NCBI GenBank assembly: GCA_021018995.1
Contig: CM037597.1
Coordinates: forward strand, 9,561,299-9,625,298
Length of the DNA stretch: 64,000 bases
Source of the DNA: Chloranthus sessilifolius
Taxonomy: Eukaryota > Streptophyta > Magnoliopsida > Chloranthales > Chloranthaceae
Direction of reading: 5' to 3'
Positions 35,986 through 46,699 of the stretch are shown piece by piece. The notes beneath the pieces were generated by a model. That model saw only the letters and a program-made list of their open reading frames with translations, had not been told where the DNA came from and searched no databases. The translations under genes were made by a program, and so were the position numbers. Every line of letters starts with the position of its first letter. Within the stretch, counting starts at the first letter, position 1.

Positions 35986-36928
35986 GTTTTTTTTTTTGAG
36001 ACGATAACAAAGCATATATATTAAAGCCAAAAGAAGAAACAAGAAAACATACCTTCGCGGGTAGTGAGACACTGCCCTAAAAAGAAAAATACCCCAGGAA
36101 TACCTCACCCGGGAACCCGGGCGAAGCCACGCCAACGCCTAACCCCCAAGAACCACCACCGCTACCGGCCACCCCACAACCATTACCCAACGCAGCAATC
36201 CCATCGCAGCAGAAAGTGAGACAGACCTTCGTTAAATTCCACCGACTTCGTAGCGTTCCAACACACCACTAGGTCCTTGATATCACAAATAACCATCCCA
36301 AGCGGCTTAGCCCTTCTTCGAACCCACTACTATTTCTCTCCGTCCAGATAGCCCAAAAAACCACGTAGACAGTCAAAGGCCACAAGTCCTTCCCATGCTC
36401 ATCTACCTCTGCTACCTTCCACATTTCCATCATGCGAGCAGGCCCTTCTGGAATGACCCTCCGCTACCTTCCACATTTCCATCATGCGAGCAGGCCCTTC
36501 CGGAATGACCCACACTACATTAAAGAAACCGAAGATCCTACACCAAATGCTATGCGCAAACGGGCAGTGGAGAAGGATATGCGCTACCGATTCTCTATCT
36601 CTCATGCAAAGAAGGCATTTGTTGATGACCGGAATGCTCCTCCTCACCAGCTAGTCCCTAGTATGCAGTCTTCCCCTCATAGCTGTCCATGCAAAAAATT
36701 TAATTTTTGGCGGGATCTTTATTCTCCAAAAACTAGCCCACCACCGACCCCTGCTCCCTATTCGTTCTTGCTTCAAGATGTGATTGTACACGGACTTAAC
36801 TGAGAAGGTCTCTTTAGCTGAATACTTCCATATTCTACGGTCCCTATTACCTTCATTGGGGGTCACCCCCCTGAGTAGGCGCATCAGGTTCCTGTATTCC
36901 TCCTCTTCCCATTGTCTGAGCGCGCGAC
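35986..36928 (-). mobile_element. 5'-truncated LINE, minus strand, inside the GATAC repeat
   Basis: On the plus strand it begins with a poly(T) run (35987-35997), the complement of a poly(A) tail. In sense it opens at SRALRQWEEEEYRNLM and carries the RT C-terminal zf-RVT part (FSVKSVYNHIL, PPKIKFFAWTAMRGRL, then CLLCMRDRESVAHILLHCPFA). TATGGGCCAAG at 35975-35985 and TATGGGCCGAG at 36929-36939 are the two ends of an 11 bp target duplication with one mismatch. Frameshifts and a tandem duplication show it is dead. Confidence 0.85.
36411..36514. repeat. 52 bp tandem duplication in the LINE
   Basis: GCTACCTTCCACATTTCC followed by ATCATGCGAGCAGGCCC occurs at 36411 and 36463 with few mismatches. 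52 is not a multiple of three, so it also shifts the frame. Confidence 0.9.
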
Positions 36929-37020
36929 TATGGGCCGAGTTTTGATACCATGATTCTAAAGTCAATACTGGTATTGGCCATAATCGATATGGTCTCAAGT
37001 ACCAAAACTCTAAACCTTGG

Positions 37021-37527
37021 CACACATCCTAAGGACTAAATGCTCCTCGGGATATACAACAATGGCATGACAACAAAGATGGAGAACATGGATAAATGTA
37101 TGTTATCTTTTTGGCTTGTTTCTCCATTATAAACAATGGGTCACCAACCGGTACTTTCAAAAGCTACAGGGAGCTGCAATAAAGTGATACCTTGTCATCA
37201 TTTCTTATTTATATGATTGCGGAAGCTTGAGTAAGCTGATCGAGCTCACTCCCTAAGACTTAATTGATGAATTGAATGTGGGGGCGAATGGAGTTTGGTG
37301 TGTCATCTACAATATGCCGATAATGCACTTTCTTTTGTTGGGTGATGATTGAGGATAATGTAAATGGTGAAGGTGTATTATGATGTTATGAAGTAGTTTT
37401 CAGTCAATTGGAGAAGAGTGATGAGGAGCATGAAAAAAAAAAATCACTTGCTTCATTAGCATGCAATGTTGGTTACAAAAACAGAACTGTGGGTTATATG
37501 TTTAAAATCAGATTTTAAACATATTCA
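37021..37527. other. Intergenic DNA between LINE fragments
   Basis: No domain or repeat edge was recognised. Confidence 0.4.
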
Positions 37528-38188
37528 TTTGGTCAGAATCGATTGGTTATTCATTTGGAAGATGCCCATCCCTCCTAAAGTTAGGTTCTTTTGTTGGACG
37601 GTTATGTTGGGCAGGGTTCTGACCATCGATCAGCTCATGGTTAGGGGCAAGGCTCTGAGGAACAGGTGTCCCATGTGCCTTCATCGGAAGAGTCTATTCC
37701 TCATTTATTCCTTCACTGTTGGGTTGCTGCTGAGGTTTGGAGCACCATTCTCAAATCTTTTGATCTCTCTTGGGTGCTGCCTGAGAGCGTCCCTCAGCTT
37801 GTGGTTTCCTGGCAGGGCATTCACTTTGTAGGTCTTTTGGGCTCCTTTTGGAGAGTGGCTGTATTTGCAGTGCTGTGGGGCATTTGGATCGAAAGGAATG
37901 CCTGGTGTTTAATCGTAAGCATAGGCCTACGGGTGCTATCCTGAAGTCTATAAAAGACCTGATGTGTCTCTAGGTCTCTTTGAAAGCTAGCGGGGAAATG
38001 GGCTGGGATAGTTTCCCTTTGTAATGTAAGCCTCTGTTGGGCTGTGGGGGGCTTCGACTGGGGTTTTGTCCCTCCCCATTTTTTCCCTTTCTTTTTCCTG
38101 TTTTCTTTTGCTTTTCTGTCCTTATTTGTAGTACTTCAGCTCCTCGCTGATCGTTTTAATGGAATCTTCTTACCGATCAAAAAAAAAA
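37528..38188 (+). mobile_element. 5'-truncated LINE 3' end with poly(A)
   Basis: The frame at 37540-37720 reads IPPKVRFFCWTVMLGRV, TIDQLMVRGKALRNRCPMC: the zf-RVT end of LINE ORF2. After a frameshift comes WGIWIERNAW (about 37880-37910), typical of the region after zf-RVT. It ends CTTACCGATC plus A run at 38180-38188. There is no RT core. Confidence 0.85.
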
Positions 38189-38653
38189 CTGATTGGACAA
38201 GTTTTTTGCTGTGTTTATAGTTTCTTGGTCATGATGCATTCACAGACCTAACTGGCTTAAACAAAACATTTTTTTCTTGGTGCAAAGCCATAATTTCATT
38301 AATATGCTAAAGAAATACAGTAGATCAAACAACCAAAATGGTGGTGCTGCAGGTGGGAGACTGGATTTGCCTGGCTTACCACAACGTGAACTTCCGTAGA
38401 CGGTCATGGTGCCACCGTATTGGATCTGGGGAGCGTCGAACAGCGGGGGCTCGTATTGTTACCAACGAGATCCAGGCCCCGAGAGGAAGGATATGGAACA
38501 AGTGGTCCTTAATGGCACCCAGGCCAAAGACCTCCAAAATGGGTGGTCTATTGCGGGTAAGCGTTTTCAGGCGTTTCGGGATCGACTAATGGCGGTGGGG
38601 CCTACCACCGATCGCACTTTGGCAGGGTTCACCGTGACATATCCTTTGCCAAT

Positions 38654-39349
38654 GTGGTCAAGGATAGCGCCAGAATCGAGAGTGAGGAGAGATTAAGTAT
38701 CTGGCAAAGGCGGGGCGAGGTACCGCCCGAGAGGGGCACAAAATGTGGAGAAGGGTTTGGGTGGTGGATCAACTATCGTGGTCTGCACAACCCTGAACTA
38801 AGAGCCTTAGCCTCTAATCTACCGTATTTTTGGGGCCTCTATGAACGGCCTTACATTTCCCCTTTTGCTCCTACTAGATACCTCATGCGTTTTCACGATG
38901 AGACCGTCGCCGATAGGTTCTGCTCACAAAAGAAATTCTATATTGATGATGGGGTGGGACGTGCATGCCAGAGAGGTTTCGATGGGGAGATTTGGCTTCG
39001 GCTACAGGGACTCCCACTACATGCCTGGAGCTTTGAAGTCTTCGAGGTGGATGGCTCGCTCTGTGGGTCTCTCATTTCCGTCGATCGGAGCACTGCCGAC
39101 CTATGGGAGATGAGCTTCACCCGTATCCTGGTCGTCGTCGATTGCATTGATGTCATCCCGAGAAGCTGCATCGTCTGCATCGGCAAACAAAGCGTTCGGA
39201 TCTTCATAGAAGTGGAGTTGGGTGAGAGGGCTCTCCTCTCGAGGCATCCGGAGAAGGAAACGCCGAGGTCCATCGGAAGTGAGGAATACATACTCATTAG
39301 CGCCGACGAAAATTTACCCAACTGGGAACAAGGTAGATTTGATTGGTAG
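38654..39349 (+). CDS. LINE ORF1 protein (DUF4283-like nucleic-acid-binding), partial
   Basis: A 231-codon open frame reads GFGWWINYRGLHNPELRA, then RYLMRFHDETVADRF, a GEIWLRLQGLPLHAWSFEVF segment and ADLWEMSFTRILVVVDCID. The pattern of LQGLPLHAW followed by a VDxxT...RILV stretch is that of plant LINE ORF1 proteins, which bind element RNA. The true start is probably upstream: related codons occur at 38338-38650 in other frames (NEIQAPRGR, VLNGTQAKDLQNGWSI), implying a frameshift. No zinc knuckle is visible downstream. It is not a host gene. Confidence 0.6.
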   Translation: MVKDSARIESEERLSIWQRRGEVPPERGTKCGEGFGWWINYRGLHNPELRALASNLPYFWGLYERPYISPFAPTRYLMRFHDETVADRFCSQKKFYIDDGVGRACQRGFDGEIWLRLQGLPLHAWSFEVFEVDGSLCGSLISVDRSTADLWEMSFTRILVVVDCIDVIPRSCIVCIGKQSVRIFIEVELGERALLSRHPEKETPRSIGSEEYILISADENLPNWEQGRFDW

Positions 39350-39513
39350 GCCGGGGAAAATAGCCTCGCAGGGGTATGTGACCTCGCACGGGGGATGTCA
39401 CATTAAGGCGTGAAACAGGGAAGTGTATGGGCTGGTCCAAATCGCGAAAGAGACATTACTTCTTCGGTTGAAGGAGTTGGATGACCTAGAGGAGTATAGA
39501 GATTTGTCGAAAG

Positions 39514-39677
39514 CAAGGATAAAAAATTTGGATTTCGTTTCGGTTTCGGGCTGGTCCGAAATCGAAATTTCGGCCGAAAACTTCAGTGGGGACCGAAATT
39601 AACCGAAATATTGAGTTATCATTTCGGTTTCGGTGGGGACTGAAACCGAAAGATTTCGGCAGAAATTTTGAACCATA
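39514..39677. mobile_element. hAT-like MITE (CCGAAA family), 164 bp
   Basis: It begins CAAGGATAAAAAATTTGG and its end in complement reads TATGGTTCAAAATTTC. It is flanked by GTCGAAAG (39506-39513) and GTCGGAAG (39678-39685), an 8 bp duplication with one mismatch. The interior is rich in TTTCGGTTTCGG and CCGAAATTTCGG. It has the same build as the element at 48939-49093. Confidence 0.75.
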
Positions 39678-39724
39678 GTCGGAAGCGGAAAGAGGAGAGA
39701 GACTGTTGAAGAAAATTCAATTTA

Positions 39725-41599
39725 ATGACAAATGTGTTGCCGAGGAAGTTTGCTAAAGACAAAAGGCTAATGTGCAGTGGGGCCAAGTGGAAGGAGTGGA
39801 TGCGGGCATGTTATTCCTCCGCATGGTTTTCAGTTTTAATTAATGGGTCCCCGGCGGGGTACTTCAAAAGCTCTAGAGGGATTCATCAGGGAGACCCCCT
39901 CTCCCCCTTCTTATTTAATATGGTTGGCGAAGCTCTAGCAGGCCCCATTTCGCATGCGAGGCAGCTCTAGTTCATATCTAGGACCCAAGTGGGAGCATAG
40001 GGCTGCTTCATCTCGCACCTCCAATATACAGATGACACCATCTTATTTAGGAAGGCTGATGTGGAGGAATTCAGGTCATTGGCAAAGATCCTATCGGTAT
40101 ACGAAGCGGTGTCGGGCCAACAGATCAACTTACACAAGTCTGCGATTATGGGGTTTGGGATTGAAGATCAGCTGTTGGCAGAGTTAGCTGAGGTGACAAA
40201 CTGTGCGGTGGAGAAGCTCCCGATTCTTTATTTGGGCCTCCCTCTCGGTCTCAGACAGCCCTCCGCTCGGGCCTGGGATCCGGTCATTTTAAGGTTTGAG
40301 CAAAGGTTGTCGTCGTGGAAAGGGAAACTTCTCAACAGTGGGGGGTCGTCTTCTCTTGGTGAAATCGGTTATGTCTAGTCTCCCCATCTTCTATATGTCT
40401 ATGTTCAAATGCCCGATGGGTGTGATCCATAAACTCGAACAAATTCAAAGGAACTTCTTATGAGAGGGATCAGGGCTAGATAAACGGTATCATCTGGTGA
40501 ATTAGGATACTTGTCAGCTCCCTTTGAGGTGTGGCGGGCTTGGTATTCGGAGTTTGCAATAGATAAACATTGCACTTTTGGGGAAATAGTTATGGCGGGC
40601 CAGATCGGACAGGGAAAGGGAGAGCCTATGGCATGTAGTGTCGGCGGAAAAGTACGGTTATTTGGACGACAACTGGGGCATTAACATTGTTGTCCAAACG
40701 GCTTCTCAACATGGTGGAAAGGCATTTGCGAAACTTGGGATCTTTACGCCAAGTGGGTCCGGTGTAGTTGGGGTAATGGGACCCGGATTAGATTTTACGA
40801 GGGCACATGGGCGAAGAGTGGACCCTCAAATTTTCTTTCCCGAACATTTTTTCGCATCTCTACAGACCCTCAGGGTATGGTCGCCGACTTTTTCTCGGAA
40901 GCTAAAGGGGGTTGTTATGGGATGTGGTCACTCGCAAACTCCTTAGAGAGGAAGAGGTGGCCTCCTTCACTCGTCTGTTGGCTTTGCTATATGGATTAAG
41001 AAGGAATCCTCACCGTCTGGATGCTCGGGTGTGGACTCCTAGTAACGACGGAAATTTCAGCGTCAGGTCGTACTTTTGGATGCTTTCGAACCGTCTTTTA
41101 ATCAAATTCCAAGGGGCGGAGTTGTGGAAGGCAGTCATTCCTCCCAAGGTAAAATTCTTTGCGTGGACGCTGTTCAGAGGGAGAATTCTAACGATCGATC
41201 AACTAATTCGAAGGGGGAAAGTTCTGCGTAACCTATGTGCGATGTGCCTCCAAGAGAAAGAGTGTGACACACCTTTTTCTTCACTGTTGGGTGGCCCACA
41301 GGATTTGGGGGGTCATCTTAAAATCTTTTGATGTCCTATGGGTTATTCCTGCTTCTCCCTACCTTCAGTTTCTGCCTTGGTCTTCAGTCAGTTTGGTGGA
41401 CCAGCTGGGGGAATTCTGGATGGCTGGTTTCTTTGCAGTCATTTGGAGTATTTGGCTTGAGAGGAATGCGTGGATCTTTGATCGTAAACGTTGGCCAGTG
41501 GGGATGATTCTGAAGTCTGTTAGAGACCTCATGAAGTTGTGGGTCTCTAGGGCCTGTGATGGAGTAAGGGGAGAGACTCTACAGTGGGAACCAGGTTAA
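39725..41599 (+). pseudogene. LINE ORF2 C-terminal half (RT palm, zf-RVT)
   Basis: Landmarks: [20 protein letters not shown] and [19 protein letters not shown] (39790-39930), the SRTSNIQMTPS/YTDDTI region near 40020-40045 where the catalytic box reads YTDDTI, LPILYLGLPLG near 40225, WDPVILRFEQRLSSWKGK near 40270-40330, and zf-RVT with IPPKVKFFAWTLFRGR and CAMCLQEKECDT (41125-41280), followed by IWSIWLERNAW near 41440. Frames change at least four times and stops occur (TAG near 40377). It cannot support its own retrotransposition. Confidence 0.85.
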
Positions 41600-42830
41600 G
41601 TTGGGGGCAGTCGAGTAGCGGCCTCTGTAGGCCTTGCGGCTGGTTTTTGCCTTCTTTTTTTGTGGTGCCTCTGTTTATTTTCTACCCTTTTTCTCTCTTT
41701 TTGGTCATGGTGTCCTTGTATTGTTCGTTTCAGCTTCCCGCTGGTTTTCAATATATTTTGCATTACTGATTAAAAAAAAAAATACAGCAGATCAAAAGTG
41801 GCTAAGCGAGATGGTAGGCCGAAAAGGGAAAAGAAAAAGGGAGCCCACAACAGCCTCAATCATGAGGGAAGAGCCTCGCCGGGACACAGCACTGGCCCGA
41901 AAACTCCTCACGAATCAAAACTACAGAATCTCGACCTGACATACTTCTTGTCAAATATCCAAGAAGATCGCAATTGGTAATGGCTTCCAAAGGATACCCA
42001 CATTATAATCAAAAGGAGAAGCCGACCACCACGCCAGAACCTTCGTGCAGGATTCATCGAGGCAAACATAAACTCCAAATTCGGCCAGAAACAAAGCCTA
42101 AATTTGGCTTGCAAACTGACAGACCCCTGTTACATAATTAAACACATGTTAGGATCATACCCTAAGCAACCTCCTACGCGAAGAACTTAACTTTCTACGG
42201 AGCCGCCAGTCCGCCACCTTCTAAATATAGGTCAAATGTATATCAAACAGGAGCCTCCCAGTCAGAAAGGAGTAGAAAGACTTCTTCATGAATTTTATTT
42301 AATTTTTCTCCCACCACCACACCCTAATGTCTTAGTCCTTGACTTAGCTGCTCAAGAAAATCCATGAGCTATACCTCTTCCACCTCCTTTGGATCCATCG
42401 AAGTTGGCCGATTGCCTTCGGTCTGATTCCCTGGTTCTTTGATTTTAACATTTTTGTCTACAGCGAGACCAAAGATTGTAGGAAACGACTTTATGAAGCT
42501 CTCCTTCCACCAACTCTCCTTCCAGAATTTGATTCTGTCTCCTTGCCCACATTAAATCTAATGTCGTGTTCCTCAAACCAGGCTCTCATATTAAGAACAC
42601 CTCTCACAGCCCCAATCCAACTTGACTTCTAGGACCCCTAATTCCCCACCCCGACATCTCCCTACCATAGTTCTTCTCAACAATCCCTTGCACCCTACCA
42701 AGCTTCGTCCTCCTCAAAGCATCTCCAAAGCAATTTTCCTAGCATGGAGAAATTCATCTTAGTGATCAAATGGATCCCAGGTCCCCACAATCTATTGGCT
42801 TAAACAAGATCTACACCACATAGCTTTCAA

Positions 42831-43442
42831 TTCCCCTTTCACTCATTCAGAGAATATTGTCCATGCTATTTTGTAGGGAATTAAGTGGAAGCAAGAAATT
42901 CCAGATTCTTCTCTAAATGTAACCAATTTAAAAAGGCCTTCTCTAGATATGTATGACGAGCTCATTTCTTATGTTATTATTTAGTGTTTACTACCACTGC
43001 CGAGTATGTTTATTATTTAGTGTTTACTATTGATATGACCACTGGTGAGGGATTTTGCTATGAAATGGCATGTATCACTCAGTTGGGTTCCAAAATCCAA
43101 AGTCAGCTCTATGGATCAAGGGGGACTCCAAAATTGCCACCAAGTGTCTTTCTGAGGACTGCTTCTTAAACAAGAAATGCTTGCGGAAAATGCCTCATTT
43201 TGTGATATTCGTATATAGTAATTACCAATTACTCAAATACATGAGATAGATGGAGGAAATGAGAAGTAAGAAAGGTGGGTATTTGTGACGATTGCAGATC
43301 ACTAAAATAGAACTGCTATGTTAAAAGTTAAATACAACATTAAAACGAAAAAAAAGTTCAGTTGTTTGAGATCCTGGGTTGTGTATGATGGCATACAACA
43401 ACACCAAAATGTCTCTCATATTTAAAATAACTATATGGGTTA
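42831..43442. other. Intergenic DNA
   Basis: A short repeated phrase TATTATTTAGTGTTTACTA (42975 and 43011) is the only structure noticed. Confidence 0.4.
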
Positions 43443-43714
43443 CATGGTATCAAAACTCGGTCGATACCGATACGTATCGGTTTAGTCGATAAATGATACC
43501 GATACCATCCCGATACAGGTATCGGGGAGGTATCGATATTTGTATTGGACCGACACGGGTCTGTATCGGCCAATACTGACCGAAACAATTTTTGTTTCTA
43601 TCTTTTTTTGCTGTTTTTAAAATAAAAATGGCCGCTACAGTATCGGCAATACTGTATTCGTATTGGCCAATATGTATCGGTCCCGGATGGACCAATACCG
43701 AGTTTGATACCTTG
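43443..43714. mobile_element. GATAC-family MITE with recognisable TIRs
   Basis: It begins CATGGTATCAAAACTCGGTC, and its end in complement reads CAAGGTATCAAACTCGGTA, a near-perfect inverted pair. The interior consists of CGATACCGATACG, GTATCGGGGAGGTATCG and similar words. The flanks do not give a clear 8 bp duplication. It is downstream of the PHOX-like gene. Confidence 0.7.
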
Positions 43715-43902
43715 GTTATGACAGAAAAAAATCCATGAATGCAGCAAAGAGATGCTCAATAAATGAAGTAACTTATCAGCGTAGGATTTACCTATCTCAT
43801 CGAGTAATCTGTGCTGCTTCTGGACAATGAAGGAAAGTAAATTTCACAGCTCTAGGCGATGTAAATTTGATGCCTTGCCTACTGGAATCAACAACACATA
43901 AC

Positions 43903-46423
43903 TCATACATGCTCCAAAATATGATGCAATTTAGGGACCCGACGCCGAAATAATGGCTCTAGTCGGAAAGATGCAATGCCACTCAGCCACCTCTTAGCAT
44001 CGTACATTTCATTCCATGCCTGTACTATTTCATCGATCTTGAACCCCAACCCTGCAATCAGTGCAAACAAGTCAGTAAACTATATTGCCAATGATTCCTA
44101 CCATTCTAATTAAAGAAAATGTTTTCTCAACCTACATACCATTGTTGTAAATATTGGCCGATATTTGTATTGGATTAAGCCCCATCCGAAACAAGATACA
44201 ACCCCGATTTTGTGAAGGGGGAAAATCGGGTCAACAAGGTCAAATATCGGGTCCATATCAGCCCATATCAGATAGGAATCGGATACATATCGAATATGAA
44301 TCGGATGTAATACCAAAAATGCCCTTTGGAAAATTTGTTATTATTATTTATATATTTAATATTTTAAAAATAAAACAGAAGTTTCTTTAATATCGGCTAG
44401 TTTGGCCGATACGTATCCGATAAATTCAATACATATAGGCCTGGGACCCAGCCGATATGTCGATATGTATTGGTCTTTAAATACCTGCTACATACTAAAT
44501 GCAATATATTCATCCTTTACCTTCTTGGGCAGTTTCATTGGAGCAATGATTCTTTACCATAACAGCAATATCTGTTGGAGAAGCTCCGGCAAGTGTGAAT
44601 CTTTCAACGGCAGCTATAAGACATTCTTCCCATACGGGCAACCCTAATTTAAACTCTATGGCAGAGCGTTCATATAGCATAGTGCCCCATAATAGATTGA
44701 CCTGAGATCTCATATTAGCGGCCTGTTCTGCAGCTTCATCTGTCGACACATCTTTGAAAAGCCCTTCCAACCCCATCTTTTGCAACAACATTTTTTCTTT
44801 ATTTGGTTCAGATGGTCCATTTAACCCATTCAAGCGGTGCTCCTCCATCTCCTCCCACATCTGTGTGCCCTTATCCATGTTCTCTTCAGCACTGTTGAAA
44901 AGATCAATAACCTCGGAAGACGGCCATGTCTCAAAATCAACCTTGCTTCCAATTGCATAATACCAAGAAAGTTTAGCTTGCTCAAATTTTTGCTGCCCCA
45001 GTGCAAGATAGCCTTCGTAGAATTCTGGTTTGATTCTTAGAGCTTCTTCGTATCTCATTCCTGCTTTCACGTATTCTCTTTGTGCCCACTCGTAGGCAGT
45101 TTTAACGTGTGCAACTACCAATTCTCTAGAATCATCCTCAGGCAAAAATACCCTCTTCCTTGCCCTTGACATGTGAACATTCCCCCAATTGAATAAGGCT
45201 AAAGCCGCCATCTCTTGAAACTTCTCCGTGGCAATATCAAAAAGCCCTTGTGCTTCTTCGCTCGTGACGGCATCCTCCATAGCCTCTGAATATAACTTCA
45301 TTCCAACCTCGTGTAGATCCAAATACGTGTCGGAATTAAACCCAACGTGGTTCTTGAAAAGCCGAGCAAATTGGACAACCCACTCGTCAATATACGAAGA
45401 CCCTCTACTGCCATTTTCCGAAACATTATTATCATTTATCTCAAGCTTTTGCATGTCTACCCCATTTTTCATGTTCTCAAACAAGAACGGCTCTTGCTCG
45501 GGATTAACTTCGATAATGTACAACCTAACCGAGCCTTGTGGATCGGCAGATGCTTCAGCCCATCTTAGCTCTTCGGTATTGGTGATAGTTACCAAATCAC
45601 CCTCTTGGTCCTTATATTTGATAAGAATGGCCTTTGAGTTTGGGAACCGATTTCGTATGATTTCTCTAAGCTGCGAGAAGCTACAGTTACTCGGTAGCTG
45701 AGCCCATCTTATGTCCTCCCCAAACACCAATTTCACAGTCCTCGTAACTTCTTCTACTTTAACACCATTACTCTTCTCCTCCACACCGGCTTTAACACCA
45801 TTACTCATCTCCCCCACAACCACTTTATCCAAGTACTTGCTACTCTTCTTCTTTTTCGTCTTCTCTTTCACCACTGGCAAATCCATATACTCGGGAACTA
45901 AAACAACCCCTATATCTTCCACTTTAATACCCTTTTCCTCGAGCCCTTTTCTCACCCTTTCTTCAATTTCCACTGCCGTAGCGTTATTTGGTTCCGAGCT
46001 TAAAACCAACCTGACATCTTTCAAGGCCCATTCGAGCCTATCCAAACCTTCGTAACACTTTGCTCTCTTCAACAAGGCTTTGCTATACTTAGGGGAAGCC
46101 TTGAGAGCCAAATTGCATTCGTTAATTGCCCGGTGGTACTCACCAGGACCCATTTGCATATAGCACGCAGCGACATTGCTGTGGAGGTAAGCTCTGTCGA
46201 CATGGTTCTTGGGGAGAAGCGGAATGGCTTTTTCATACTTCAACATGGCGCCTTCGTGATCTCTCTTTTGGAACAGCTTGTTGCCCTCCTCTTTCAATTC
46301 TTGAGCCATGTCCCTAAAGAGGGTATCATCCGGATCAAACACTTTCGAATGAGGCTCTCTGTGTTTGTTTATTTTTGGAGTCCCTTCGCTGTGTCGATTT
46401 TTCTTCCCACTGGGCTTCCCCAT
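43903..46423 (-). CDS. PHOX1: PHOX/CLMP1-type TPR and PB1 domain protein (two exons, 683 aa)
   Basis: Coding parts are 46423-44521 and 44051-43903, with an intron at 44052-44520 (donor GTAAAG after CAAGAAG, acceptor TTGCAG), joining in phase to give 683 residues; the TGA stop is at 43903-43905. ATG 46421-46423 gives MGKPSGKK, the usual family start. TPR repeats span about residues 37-145 ([31 protein letters not shown]). A PB1 domain spans about 228-307 with the acidic OPCA segment [12 protein letters not shown] conserved C-terminal helical region runs to the end ([24 protein letters not shown]). Exon 2 encodes [18 protein letters not shown] and the terminal [16 protein letters not shown]. 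Family TPRs bind HSP90/HSP70 tails; the relative CLMP1 keeps chloroplasts apart. No inactivating change was seen. It could equally be named PHOX3 or PHOX4; paralogue assignment is uncertain. Confidence 0.93.
44145..44490. repeat. GATAC-family repeat inside the PHOX-like intron
   Basis: Words such as TTGGCCGATATTTG, GGGTCCATATCAGCCC, CGGCTAGTTTGGCCGATACG and CAGCCGATATGTCGATATG fill most of the 469 bp intron. It is a more diverged copy than those at 22975 and 43443. Confidence 0.65.
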
Positions 46424-46699
46424 CAAGAATTCAACTATCGGATTGAAGCACTAAGTTAATTTGAAACAGAACTTTAAGACACATAAACCTCCAATTTCCC
46501 TATGCAAACCCAAAACCTTCAAACGCTAATTCATTCTTTCCCCAAGACCAATTCAGATTTCGTGACGAACAAATTCAATCAAAGGAATAAAAACAGGCGG
46601 ACTTTTCTATGTCGGAATGAAGGATTTGAACCAAACACTTGTTGATTTAGCTATAAAACCCTAGTTCAGCACTTAGAATTCAACTTCGTCTCCACAAAT
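46424..46699. other. Presumed 5' leader and proximal promoter of the PHOX-like gene
   Basis: This lies directly upstream of the minus-strand ATG. No TATA box or leader intron could be placed with confidence. Confidence 0.35.

Larger units (their letters stand above)
35765..37020. repeat. GATAC-family repeat split by a LINE insertion
   Basis: The left part (35765-35985) has GTATCGGCTGATACC, CGATACGTATCGGCC and GGGGTGGTATCGG; the right part (36929-37020) has GAGTTTTGATACC and ends AAACCTTGG. Joined, they match the word order of the copy at 22975-23220. The intervening 943 bp is a minus-strand LINE. Confidence 0.7.
38330..41779 (+). mobile_element. LINE of 3.45 kb with ORF1, internally deleted, plus strand
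   Basis: AAATACAGTAGATCAAA (38313-38329) and AAATACAGCAGATCAAA (41780-41796) form a 17 bp target duplication with one mismatch, so the edges are well placed. A poly(A) run ends it at 41779. It carries an ORF1 (38654-39349) and the C-terminal half of ORF2 (39725-41599), but the endonuclease and N-terminal RT are missing, so it is an internally deleted copy of what is normally a 6-7 kb element. A 164 bp MITE has inserted at 39514. Confidence 0.85.
38264..42830 (-). mobile_element. Minus-strand LINE relic, split by a plus-strand LINE
   Basis: On the plus strand a poly(T) run at 38269-38275 begins the 3' tail, which continues to 38329. After the inserted LINE the relic resumes at 41797. On the minus strand 42500-42780 yields degraded words of the region between RT and zf-RVT (for example HARKIALEML, IRFNVGKE). 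Frames are badly broken and the 5' limit is uncertain. Calling the two flanks one element rests on the target duplication of the nested LINE. Confidence 0.45.

Noticed and set aside
45228..45701. 157-codon plus-strand frame
   Set aside because: Antisense shadow of the PHOX-like coding exon.
46421..46426. Start of the PHOX-like gene one codon upstream
   Set aside because: The upstream codon is TTG, not ATG; the first ATG is 46421-46423 and gives the usual MGKP start.
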